DNA from: Oscillospiraceae bacterium
Lineage (GTDB): Bacteria; Bacillota_A; Clostridia; Oscillospirales; Oscillospiraceae
Reading direction: 5' to 3'
Assembly: GCA_017415945.1 (NCBI GenBank)
Contig: JAFQDR010000007.1
Coordinates: forward strand, 1-13,306
Length of the DNA stretch: 13,306 nucleotides
The notes under the pieces: model-generated
Told to the model about the DNA's origin: nothing
Database searches by the model: none
Seen by the model: the letters and a program-made list of their open reading frames with translations, nothing else
Program-made: the position numbers and the translations under genes
Shown: piece by piece, positions 1 to 6,836 of the stretch
How positions within the stretch are numbered: the stretch's first letter is position 1
How the letters are laid out: each line of letters opens with the position of its first letter

Positions 1-171
1 CAGATCCTTGATCTCGGGATCTTTGATTCGAAAGCTCTGGGATATATACTGCATCGCCGCCTTCAACTCGCCGTTGCCGCCGCCAAGCTGTTCCTGCAAA
101 AGAGCCGCATACTGCGGATTGGTTTTTTCCACCTCTACGGGATGAAACAGCATTTTTTCGTGTTTGAACAT
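1..171 (-). CDS. Manganese catalase (CotJC-like), N-terminal part only
   Basis: The first 57 residues of a dinuclear-manganese (non-haem) catalase, which converts hydrogen peroxide to water and oxygen; the rest lies beyond the left edge. The visible protein starts MFKHEKMLFHPVEVEK and has the family signature around QEQLGGGNGELKAAM at residues 26-40. Glu35 there sits where the family has its first Mn ligand. In Clostridia, short members of this family are often spore-coat CotJC proteins, so a sporulation role is possible but not shown. The start is the ATG at 171-169, because GGAGG lies 8 bases upstream on the minus strand. Transcription runs leftwards, divergent from the fic gene, and the two share the intergenic region 172-396. 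No convincing promoter for this gene was found there; an AGTCAA/AATACA pair at 255-260 and 230-235 is weak. Confidence 0.88.
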   Translation of the reverse strand, partial: MFKHEKMLFHPVEVEKTNPQYAALLQEQLGGGNGELKAAMQYISQSFRIKDPEIKDL

Positions 172-308
172 TTCACTACCTCCGTTTGTTGGTATACGTT
201 ATTTTTGCCAATTCGGAGGCGGATATGCAAATACACGGGAAAATCTGTGCGCGGAGTCAAGCGTTGCGGTGCGGTTGGCGAAGAATAAACATTTCAAAAA
301 ACGGTTTC

Positions 309-335
309 TGCATACAATGACCTCTTTAATATGCA
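309..335. repeat. Upstream copy of TGCATA...TATGCA inverted repeat (candidate operator)
   Basis: TGCATA at 309-314 faces TATGCA at 330-335. The same arms recur 43-44 bases downstream, around the -10 box of the fic promoter. Two equally built palindromes, the first just upstream of the -35 box, suggest two binding sites for one dimeric regulator. The regulator is not proven; the winged-helix tail of the Fic protein is the nearest candidate. Confidence 0.5.
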
Positions 336-342
336 TCAATCC

Positions 343-371
343 TTGACTTTCTGCATATTATATGATATAAT
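343..371 (+). promoter_or_regulatory. Sigma-A promoter of the fic gene
   Basis: TTGACT at 343-348 and a perfect TATAAT at 366-371 are separated by exactly 17 bases. A transcript starting near 378 would have a leader of about 20 bases with GGAGGG at 385-390, six bases before the GTG start of fic. The box is close to consensus, so it should be strong unless repressed. Confidence 0.82.
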
Positions 372-380
372 AATATGCAG
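351..380. promoter_or_regulatory. 10-bp perfect inverted repeat over the fic -10 box (operator)
   Basis: CTGCATATTA at 351-360 and TAATATGCAG at 371-380 are perfect inverted copies with a 10-base spacer. The spacer holds most of the -10 hexamer, so a protein bound here would block RNA polymerase. A related but weaker copy lies at 309-335. Together they look like a negative autoregulation site; the binding protein is inferred, not seen. Confidence 0.6.
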
Positions 381-396
381 AAATGGAGGGATAACT

Positions 397-1443
397 GTGA
401 GAAAATTTGATTATTCCTTTTTGAGCAACGGACTTTTACCGGCGAAATTGATCAATCTTACGTCCGGCATCGCATCTCTAAAAACGATGGCGGGTGTACG
501 AAAAGAAGAATATGCAAAAGTATTTACCGAACTGGAAGCGGTAGCTAAAGTGCAATCGGTTAAGAGTTCTAACGCGATTGAAGGCATCGTTACCAGTGAC
601 GAGCGTATTGCCGCGATCGTAAACCGTGACAGCGCTCCGCTGAATCACACGGAAGGCGAGATTGCAGGCTATAGGGACGCCCTGAATGCAGTTCATTTAT
701 ATCATGACACATTGGACTTGAAACAAAGTGATATTTTAAGGCTTCATGAAACCATGATGCAGATTGCCGGTTATGAGTATGGCGGTCAGTATAAGACAGG
801 CGATAACTATATCATCGAAGAAGATAAAAGCGGAAACCGTAAAGTGAGATTTAAGCCTACCTCTGCTCATGAAGTTCAGGAAGCAATGGAACAGTTAGAA
901 CTTGCTTATATGGAAGCAAGAAACGATGCGAACATCAATCAGCTTTTATTGATCCCTTGTGTTGTACTTGATTTTCTGTGCATCCATCCTTTCCGGGACG
1001 GAAACGGCAGAATGTCTCGGCTGTTATCCTTGCTTTTGCTTTATAAAAACGGTTACGATGCAGGAAAATATGTTTCCTTTGAGGAACAGATCAACAATTA
1101 CAAAGCATATTATTATGAAGCATTGCGGGAATCTTCTGTCGGTTGGCACGAAAACCAAAACACTTATATTCCCTTTATTGAGAACTTCCTCTCCACACTT
1201 TATATGTGCTACAAAGAACTGGACAAGCGTTTTGCGGTAGTTCACGGCAAGAAGATCACAAAGACAGCAAGAATCGAAGCAACGGTTCTGGGCAGCTTGG
1301 TGCCGATTTCAAAAGCGGAAATATGCGAAATCCTACCGGATGTCAGCCCTACAACTGTAGAAGCAGTACTCAGCAAAATGGTGAAAAACGGACAAATCAA
1401 AAAGATCGGTCAATCCAGAACGACTCGGTATGTAAAAGCGTAA
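397..1443 (+). CDS. Class II Fic family protein (predicted AMP-transferase) with C-terminal winged helix
   Basis: A 348-residue Fic protein. Fic enzymes usually move AMP from ATP onto hydroxyl side chains of target proteins. The full motif is present as HPFRDGNGRMSR at 197-208, with His197 as the catalytic base. An inhibitory helix motif, (S/T)xxxE(G/N), is present as S58-NAI-E62-G63 ahead of the Fic core. This makes it class II: the inhibitor is on the same chain, and no separate antitoxin is needed. The last 60 or so residues (from about 285) look like a winged helix, common in this Fic subgroup and possibly DNA-binding. I chose the GTG at 397, because GGAGGG lies six bases upstream and the promoter -10 box is at 366-371; the earlier in-frame ATG at 331 lies upstream of that promoter. 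The target is unknown. Family call is firm; function is inferred. Confidence 0.93.
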   Translation: MRKFDYSFLSNGLLPAKLINLTSGIASLKTMAGVRKEEYAKVFTELEAVAKVQSVKSSNAIEGIVTSDERIAAIVNRDSAPLNHTEGEIAGYRDALNAVHLYHDTLDLKQSDILRLHETMMQIAGYEYGGQYKTGDNYIIEEDKSGNRKVRFKPTSAHEVQEAMEQLELAYMEARNDANINQLLLIPCVVLDFLCIHPFRDGNGRMSRLLSLLLLYKNGYDAGKYVSFEEQINNYKAYYYEALRESSVGWHENQNTYIPFIENFLSTLYMCYKELDKRFAVVHGKKITKTARIEATVLGSLVPISKAEICEILPDVSPTTVEAVLSKMVKNGQIKKIGQSRTTRYVKA

Positions 1444-1491
1444 AGGCGTTAATACAGAACAATTGCACCTAACAACTGACACATAAAAAAT

Positions 1492-1522
1492 ACCGCTGAG
1501 ATGGGATATCCCATTCAGTGGT
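1492..1522 (+). terminator. Strong hairpin after fic (terminator-like, weak U-tract)
   Basis: A 14-base perfect palindrome, ATGGGATATCCCAT, at 1501-1514 is extended outward by ACCGCTGA/TCAGTGGT with one bulged G and one G-U pair. It lies 48 bases after the fic stop and 42 before the next start. The 3' side is GTGTGTCGCGG, not a T run, so it may be an inefficient terminator, a leader structure of the next gene, or a protein-binding palindrome. A competing arm, GCGGT at 1528-1532, can pair with ACCGC at 1492-1496. Confidence 0.45.
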
Positions 1523-1563
1523 GTGTCGCGGTTGAGTGTTGATATGGAAAGAAGGTATACAGG

Positions 1564-1962
1564 ATGTTTGATAATAGATGGAACGATATAGCTGAAACAA
1601 GCAATAACATATTGAATGGTTTAACAGAATATAATTCAGCAATCATAAAAGGGGCATATCTTGAACATAATCAAATATTAAGTGAAAATTTGTATTATAA
1701 CCTGGTTTCAGCGCACGTAATATCTATGCTTATAGAAGATAGTACGTTATATATTGCTAATGATGCCTATAATGTTTTGAAGCTTGACAAAGCAACAGAA
1801 CTATTCGACATAAAATGGATAGTTGATACAAAATACCGACGTATTAACACTGAAGCTTCAGCACTGTCGTTGAACACAATAGTTGATAGAACTTTTAATG
1901 AGCAATTAAAGCTTTTATACAAGAAATCTGTGCGCAAGATATGTTTTCCTCCTGTAAATTAG
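1564..1962 (+). pseudogene. N-terminal half of frameshifted trypsin-like protease gene (unknown domain)
   Basis: A 132-residue reading frame whose ATG follows GAAGG at 1551-1555 at good spacing. I do not recognise the domain: it is mostly helical in appearance, has no signal peptide or membrane segment, and is AT-rich unlike the sugar operon nearby. Its last residues (LLYKKSVRKICFPPVN) look unlike protein core. The overlapping frame that continues the gene is open from 1902, reading AIKAFIQEICAQDMF. One missing A near 1908-1910 would join the two as ...NEQLKAFIQEICAQD... I therefore treat both parts as one broken gene. A sequencing error would give the same picture. TTAAAG here is not a canonical -1 slippery heptamer, so programmed frameshifting is unlikely. 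Confidence 0.6.
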
Positions 1963-2732
1963 CTCCTGAAATCAGTGGATTATTGAGCAGTATATTTATA
2001 GCTGTAATTGTTGACTCTGCTTTAATGACGGGAATAAATGATGAAGATGAGCTAATACAGGTGATATCGCGTAATTGTAGAAAAAAATCTTCAAGTATTG
2101 CAGTTAGATACGCAAAAGAATACACTAATAGAGGAGCTTTGCTCTATAATAGAATATGCAAACACCAAAGTAACGACACTGGAATAAGAATTGATATTGA
2201 TTTTCGCAGGGAAAGTGATAATCGATATAATTATTTATGTGACAATCTATTCTGCCAAAAAGCCGTTCTGCATATCGGAATTGCGTCTACAGGAAGCTCA
2301 GGAACCGCATTTAAAATATCTGACGAATATGCATTAACTTGTGCACATGTTGTTGATAACGCTAAAGAGGTTACCGCTAATGTAATTGCTGGCGACGGAT
2401 ATCCGACAGACCGGTGGAAAGATTTTGGAGTGTACGATGTGGGATTTGGAGAGGTTGTATATTCTAATCCGTGTTTGGATATAGCTGTGCTAAAAACAGA
2501 TTATTGTGGTTCATGTTATTTAGAGATAGAGCAAGAAGGCTTATTGCCAGAAATAGGCGAAGAAGTTATCGTATTTGGATATCCTTTCGGAGGGATTTTG
2601 TCAAGATATAATCGGGTAAAAATTCGGCTGAATCGCGCTAATTTCAATACAATTTGCAGCTTTTCACAAACTACAGATGAGAAATCCCCGAAAGGACAAT
2701 TTGATATCCAATCGGGGATTAACACAATATGA
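1941..2732 (+). pseudogene. Trypsin-like serine protease, C-terminal part, truncated before catalytic Ser
   Basis: Continues the gene begun at 1564 in another frame (open from 1902; no ribosome binding site at the 1941 ATG). About residues 110-260 are a chymotrypsin/trypsin-fold protease. The oxyanion-side strand GSSGTAFKISDEYALTCAHVV contains the catalytic His, and LDIAVLKTD contains the catalytic Asp. The frame stops after DIQSGINTI with no GNSGG-type nucleophile motif and no later beta-strands. The protein is therefore at least 60 residues short and presumably inactive. The residues ahead of the protease domain belong to an unrecognised, possibly regulatory region. Proteases of this kind, without a secretion signal and joined to unknown N-terminal domains, occur in bacterial conflict systems, but that link is inference. 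The 3' end abuts unrelated DNA ahead of the convergent sugar operon. Confidence 0.68.
2683..2720. repeat. Inverted repeat at the broken end of the protease gene
   Basis: AATCCCCG at 2683-2690 is inverted as CGGGGATT at 2713-2720 with a 22-base loop. It falls where the protease reading frame loses similarity to its family and could mark a deletion junction or a crude terminator. It has no T tract. Confidence 0.3.
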
Positions 2733-2791
2733 TTCTGTTATTATCTGTAAGCGCGGAACAGGAAAAGACTGAAACGGTTCGTTACTTTTGT

Positions 2792-3958
2792 TTATACGGT
2801 TACAATGTGCGTATGAGGATCACATCCATCAAACAGGAGTGTGCTGGGTGCTGCATTCTCGCGCAGGCTAATGGTGACATCCTTCATATGCACATTAAGC
2901 AGAGCTTCCTCGGGTACACAGAGATAGGAAGAACCGAGAAGATCCGTGAAAACAACATTGTCGAGGGTGATCTCAGTCAGATAAGTTCCTGCGGACAACA
3001 GATCACGGTGATTGTAATGTAAGAACGTATCAACACCGTCAATTCTGCAATTTCTGAATACGATGTCATGGGACGGCTCGGGATCAGGATTATTGATGCT
3101 TGCGAAGTAGATCATGACGCAGATGGTATTATGGCGTCCTTCGTTCTGCGGTAGCTCATCGTTCTTTCCGCGGACAACGGTCTTTCTGTGCGGCCAGATG
3201 CCCGGACCGTGGATGTGGCAGTCCTCGACGAGCAGGTGAACGCCGCCGATGCGGAAGACGTCGCAGGAGGTGTTCAGCTCACATCTGCGGACACGCAGAT
3301 TGGTAACGTAAATGCCCGCGATGCAGTCATCGCCCGTGTGGAAGACACAGCCGTCGATCAGCGTGTCATCGCAGTAGTGCAGATGGATACCGTCCGATCC
3401 GCCGATGCAGGTGACATTGGTCATTGTCGTATGATTGCACTTGTCAAGCTGGTGCATGAAGTTGCCCGCATACTGCGCCGTGTAGCCGTGGAGCGTAATG
3501 TTGTCGCAGTTCGTGAAATAGATCATGTGCGGACCGCGGTAGCCTTCCTCACCGTTGGGGTCATAGCAATGCACGCCGTCGATGACGGAGCCTTCCTCAC
3601 CGATGATGGCAAGATTGTGCTCCCCGTATGCCGAAATGATGGAACGGCGGTATTCGTCCCACGGCTTGCCGTAGTACTGCAGCAGCAGAAGCATGTCGGA
3701 GTAATCCTTGACACCTTCTGGGAACGGGAATACGCGGTAGTCGTCGCAGTTGTCCGAGCCGACCAGATGTGCACCCGATTCCAGATATACCGTCGTGTCG
3801 GAATGCATGTAAAGTCCGGCTGTGCGGTAGGTGCCGGCAGGGAAGATGATCTTGCCGCCGCCCTCACGGCAGAGGTCAAAGACCGCCTGCAGCGCGTCGG
3901 TCTGCAGGTATTCGGCGTTTGCAACGACGCCGTATTCGGTTACATTGTAGATTTTCAT
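2792..3958 (-). CDS. GH28-like right-handed beta-helix enzyme (polygalacturonase family)
   Basis: A 388-residue protein of the pectate lyase/polygalacturonase beta-helix fold and last gene of the sugar operon. Residues 1-70 form the usual cap (VTEYG..., GGGKIIFPAGTYRTAGL). The helix turns carry GSDGIH (Asp189) and TGDDCIA (Asp210-Asp211), matching the catalytic aspartates of GH28. The GH28 GHG histidine is replaced by Ser-Cys-Asp (231-233), and RIK is FRIGG (Arg236). The reaction may therefore differ from classic galacturonan hydrolysis. There is no signal peptide, so it is cytoplasmic and would act on imported oligosaccharides. The ATG at 3958 has GAGGA nine bases upstream. It lies 40 bases after the deacetylase gene. 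A long antisense frame over this gene is a shadow of its GC-rich third positions. Confidence 0.83.
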   Translation of the reverse strand: MKIYNVTEYGVVANAEYLQTDALQAVFDLCREGGGKIIFPAGTYRTAGLYMHSDTTVYLESGAHLVGSDNCDDYRVFPFPEGVKDYSDMLLLLQYYGKPWDEYRRSIISAYGEHNLAIIGEEGSVIDGVHCYDPNGEEGYRGPHMIYFTNCDNITLHGYTAQYAGNFMHQLDKCNHTTMTNVTCIGGSDGIHLHYCDDTLIDGCVFHTGDDCIAGIYVTNLRVRRCELNTSCDVFRIGGVHLLVEDCHIHGPGIWPHRKTVVRGKNDELPQNEGRHNTICVMIYFASINNPDPEPSHDIVFRNCRIDGVDTFLHYNHRDLLSAGTYLTEITLDNVVFTDLLGSSYLCVPEEALLNVHMKDVTISLRENAAPSTLLFDGCDPHTHIVTV

Positions 3959-3998
3959 AATCCAAAATCCTCAACAAGAATCGTATTTATATAAAGAA

Positions 3999-4700
3999 CT
4001 ATCGGCATAATAGGAATATATCCATATTAGTTCCATAATGAATTTCTTCTTTTCCAGCCATCATCTGACAAAACTGTTCAAACCGATCCCAGTTATCCCG
4101 GATGTCAAGCTCATAGGAATGACCCCAAACAGAGAATATCTGTGGATACGTCGGTTTCATGGTTAGGAATTTTTCACCAAGATGAAATAAATTATCCCAA
4201 TCGCAATGAAAAATAGTTTGTTCCATCTGATGAAGATCGTGTGGTGGATCAAAGGAAAGTGTCTGCTTTGTTGTGCGCGCATACTGAATTCCTGTTTGAT
4301 ACTTTATCAGTTCTGATGTGTGGTCATTTCCTTCGTGATAACCATACGGATATGCCATACCTGTCACTTCATAACCAACAAGATCAGACAAGGTCATTCG
4401 ATCCCGTTCAACTTCCCAGACTACTTCTTTATCGGATAGCGATGCAAGATCACGATGTGTTAATGTATGGACAGCGATTTCGTGTCCTTCATACACTGAG
4501 CGGATATCCTCCTTTTTCAGCCTGCAGTGAGAGATAACAGCATCCTCTCGTATGCGCATATCATTTAATCCGAACAGACCCGAATTGAGATTGAATGTGC
4601 CTTTCAGTCCGTATCGATTCAGAATTTCGATCAAGCGGATATCCTGTGTTACACCGTCATCGTAACTGAATGTCAGAAATTTCTTTTTGAGAGCAAGCAT
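3999..4700 (-). CDS. Polysaccharide deacetylase (CE4/NodB fold)
   Basis: A 233-residue NodB-homology protein. CE4 enzymes are metal-dependent and remove acetyl groups from N-acetylated or O-acetylated sugars. The motifs are all visible: TFSYDDG at 10-16 (Asp14 base, Asp15 metal ligand), HTLTH at 78-82 (both metal His), AYPYG at 116-120, and a later WGHSYEL at 192-198 supplying His194. It lacks a signal peptide and the extra domains of cell-wall deacetylases, which fits a cytoplasmic job on sugar substrates. Its ATG comes 10 bases after the stop of the GH5 gene with no clear Shine-Dalgarno, so translation is probably coupled. The substrate is not known; removal of acetyls from imported plant or host glycans is inferred from the neighbours. 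Confidence 0.88.
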   Translation of the reverse strand: MLALKKKFLTFSYDDGVTQDIRLIEILNRYGLKGTFNLNSGLFGLNDMRIREDAVISHCRLKKEDIRSVYEGHEIAVHTLTHRDLASLSDKEVVWEVERDRMTLSDLVGYEVTGMAYPYGYHEGNDHTSELIKYQTGIQYARTTKQTLSFDPPHDLHQMEQTIFHCDWDNLFHLGEKFLTMKPTYPQIFSVWGHSYELDIRDNWDRFEQFCQMMAGKEEIHYGTNMDIFLLCR

Positions 4701-4710
4701 GATCTGAACA

Positions 4711-5802
4711 TCACTTGATACGAATCATATCAATGATCTTCTCGCTGACCGGTTTTCTGAAATCATCATCGACGAGACTGAAGCGGTTTCCGTCATACGG
4801 AGTGGAAAGATAATTCCAGATCGTGATCGGGATTTCATTTTCATCACAGAACGCAATGACATCGCGGAACCAGTTCTCACGGTATTCGTTTTTGATGTGT
4901 CTAATGGTTCCGAATTCACCGCAGGTCAGGATCGCATCGGGATGTGCTTCGATGAAGGCTTTCGCAGGTGCCATCTGATCGAAGATCCATTTGCGGTCAA
5001 TGCATTCATAACCGGCATAAGCATTGGAATTGTTGTACATTACCCGGTGACAGTCACGGTACGGTTCAACATCCGATGGATATTTCATATCGCGGTTGTA
5101 ATAGTGATTTCCTGTCAGAACGCCTCTTTGATGTGTAAACTCTCCGGGAGCATAAAAATGAAATGTATAGACCACATTAGGATCATCGAGTATTTCCAGA
5201 TCCTTTAGTTTATCAACACTGTTCCAGGATGCAGCCCCAATCATGATAAGACGTGTTGGGTTCAATTCACGGATGCGTGCAATCGTTTCCTTGTATAGCG
5301 TAATCCATTTTTCGGACTTGGAATCTGTCACCTCATTCATCAGCTCAAACAAGATCTCGTTGCCCATATCATGGTAACGCTTTTCAAATCGTACCCACAG
5401 CTCAACAAAACGTTCACGGTATTCCTCCGTTTCCAGAAGCGGCTTATCCATCCCGCAGTCACAGTAACAGCCAAAGGCATGATGCAGATTCAGAATGACA
5501 TTGAGATTGTATTTTTTTGCCCAGACAAGGAACTTGTCAATGTGTTCCCATACCTCCTCACGGTAGACATACGGTTCTTCAAATTTTTCCAGTGCCAGCT
5601 GGTCAAATGCCAGACGAATGTGATCGATGCCGAACGATGCGATATTTGCAACGTCCCATTCTGTGATATAGGATGCAAAATGTTCCATATCGCCAATGGT
5701 AACATCCATCTGCTTGTCTTTGGGAATCTGTGCCATGCGCTTGTAATTTGTCAGCCAGCCGCCAATACCGATGCCGCGCGTGTAGCCATTAAAAGTCTTC
5801 AT
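4711..5802 (-). CDS. Glycoside hydrolase family 5 (cellulase-type TIM barrel)
   Basis: A 363-residue single-domain GH5-like enzyme, a retaining glycosidase cutting beta-linked glucan, mannan or related chains. Catalytic residues are in place: Glu157 in LFELMNEV is the acid/base, and Glu296 in TCGEFGT is the nucleophile. Other GH5 marks are RGIGIGGWL at 9-17, the DHIRLAFD strand at 60-67, NLHH at 105-108 and YTFHFYAPGEF at 212-222. There is no signal peptide, linker or carbohydrate-binding module, so it should act on short oligosaccharides in the cytoplasm. The ATG overlaps the upstream esterase stop by four bases (ATGA), and AAAGGA lies just before it. Specificity within GH5 cannot be read by eye. 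Confidence 0.92.
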   Translation of the reverse strand: MKTFNGYTRGIGIGGWLTNYKRMAQIPKDKQMDVTIGDMEHFASYITEWDVANIASFGIDHIRLAFDQLALEKFEEPYVYREEVWEHIDKFLVWAKKYNLNVILNLHHAFGCYCDCGMDKPLLETEEYRERFVELWVRFEKRYHDMGNEILFELMNEVTDSKSEKWITLYKETIARIRELNPTRLIMIGAASWNSVDKLKDLEILDDPNVVYTFHFYAPGEFTHQRGVLTGNHYYNRDMKYPSDVEPYRDCHRVMYNNSNAYAGYECIDRKWIFDQMAPAKAFIEAHPDAILTCGEFGTIRHIKNEYRENWFRDVIAFCDENEIPITIWNYLSTPYDGNRFSLVDDDFRKPVSEKIIDMIRIK

Positions 5803-6836
5803 ATTTTATCCTTTCTGATTTTTTCAATCAAACGTTCAGCAATCTGTGCTACTCCATATATGTTTGGATGAACCTCATCAGCTGATAATAAAGTAATATT
5901 GTCAAGCAATTCCAATCCGTCTATAACAATAACATTGGAATATGCGAGCTGATATGCAATTTCTTTAATAATATCTCGCCATCTCTGTGCTTGATTTCCG
6001 CCATGAAAATCGTCTTCGCAGAATAACGGTGAGATGACATATACCGGTTTATTGGGATTCCTGCCTGCGATCTGTCGTATTGTATTTTCAACACGTTTTC
6101 GAATCTTTGATTCCTCCCAGAATAATACGTTGATACCTAACTCCAACACCGCCATTGACCAACGCTGTGCTTCCCCCTCTGATGCCAAATAATCGACAAT
6201 AGAATCTTCCATTGCACAACTGCCTGCAAAAGCAAGATTACGAAGATCCATGTGTAAGTCTTTTGCAAGCAACGAAGGCCATGCATGAGAAGAGTCGATG
6301 GAATTTGAACCCTGAGTAATAGATGAACCATAAGTCAACAGCGTTTCTTTTGGATACTCATGCGGCAGAGGTGCTCGGATATCGCCGTCAACACCAAGAT
6401 AACGATAATAACCTCGGTCAAAAATCACACGAACAACTTCGGGTGAAAAATTTTCCTGTGCAAGATCAGACATTTTTCTTAATGTTTCAATATTTTTCGG
6501 GCGTTCAATCACAATATCTCCGCAGTCACCTTCTATACAACGTGAGATTGCATGATCACTCCACCCGCCTTGTATTCCACCATAAAACACATGTACATGA
6601 TGAATATACCCGTCATCCGGTCTCTGCTTTGCAAGATGGAGCACAGCCCTGTCACCAAGTAAAACAAAACGAAGTTCAACAGTAACTGCAGAAATAGCTA
6701 TCATATCAGACATTCCCATCTCAAGCTGTGCCTTAACATCCAAGGGAACTCTTGTCCAAATTTTTCCGGGTTTTCCGTCATCCGGCAGAAAATCACATAC
6801 GTTGTGAAAATCAATATTTTGGTAAATCAACCCCAT
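5799..6836 (-). CDS. SGNH/GDSL-type esterase with N-terminal beta domain
   Basis: A 345-residue predicted carbohydrate esterase. The C-terminal half holds the four SGNH blocks: GSSIT with Ser172 as nucleophile, FAGS with Gly205, ELGIN with Asn236, and ADEVHP with Asp320 and His323. The first 160 residues are a beta-rich domain like that in front of many bacterial SGNH esterases (GxDLY-type). The usual GDS of block I is GSS here. No signal peptide is present. It shares one base with the stop of the binding-protein gene (TAATG) and overlaps the GH5 start by four, so the three are translationally coupled. Likely role: removing acetyl or other acyl groups from imported oligosaccharides. This makes two deacylating enzymes (with the CE4 protein) in the operon. 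Confidence 0.88.
   Translation of the reverse strand: MGLIYQNIDFHNVCDFLPDDGKPGKIWTRVPLDVKAQLEMGMSDMIAISAVTVELRFVLLGDRAVLHLAKQRPDDGYIHHVHVFYGGIQGGWSDHAISRCIEGDCGDIVIERPKNIETLRKMSDLAQENFSPEVVRVIFDRGYYRYLGVDGDIRAPLPHEYPKETLLTYGSSITQGSNSIDSSHAWPSLLAKDLHMDLRNLAFAGSCAMEDSIVDYLASEGEAQRWSMAVLELGINVLFWEESKIRKRVENTIRQIAGRNPNKPVYVISPLFCEDDFHGGNQAQRWRDIIKEIAYQLAYSNVIVIDGLELLDNITLLSADEVHPNIYGVAQIAERLIEKIRKDKI

Noticed and set aside
331..396. Upstream ATG of the Fic frame as start codon
   Set aside because: It lies upstream of the -35/-10 promoter, has no ribosome binding site, and the added residues are not Fic-like; GTG at 397 has GGAGGG at ideal spacing.
1902..1962. Programmed -1 frameshift in the protease gene
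   Set aside because: No canonical slippery heptamer, and the gene is also truncated at the 3' end, so simple decay or a sequence error is more likely.
3188..3994. 268-residue open frame on the plus strand opposite the GH28-like gene
   Set aside because: Low-complexity Val/Ala/Asp-rich translation typical of a shadow of GC-rich third positions; the opposite frame has clear family motifs.
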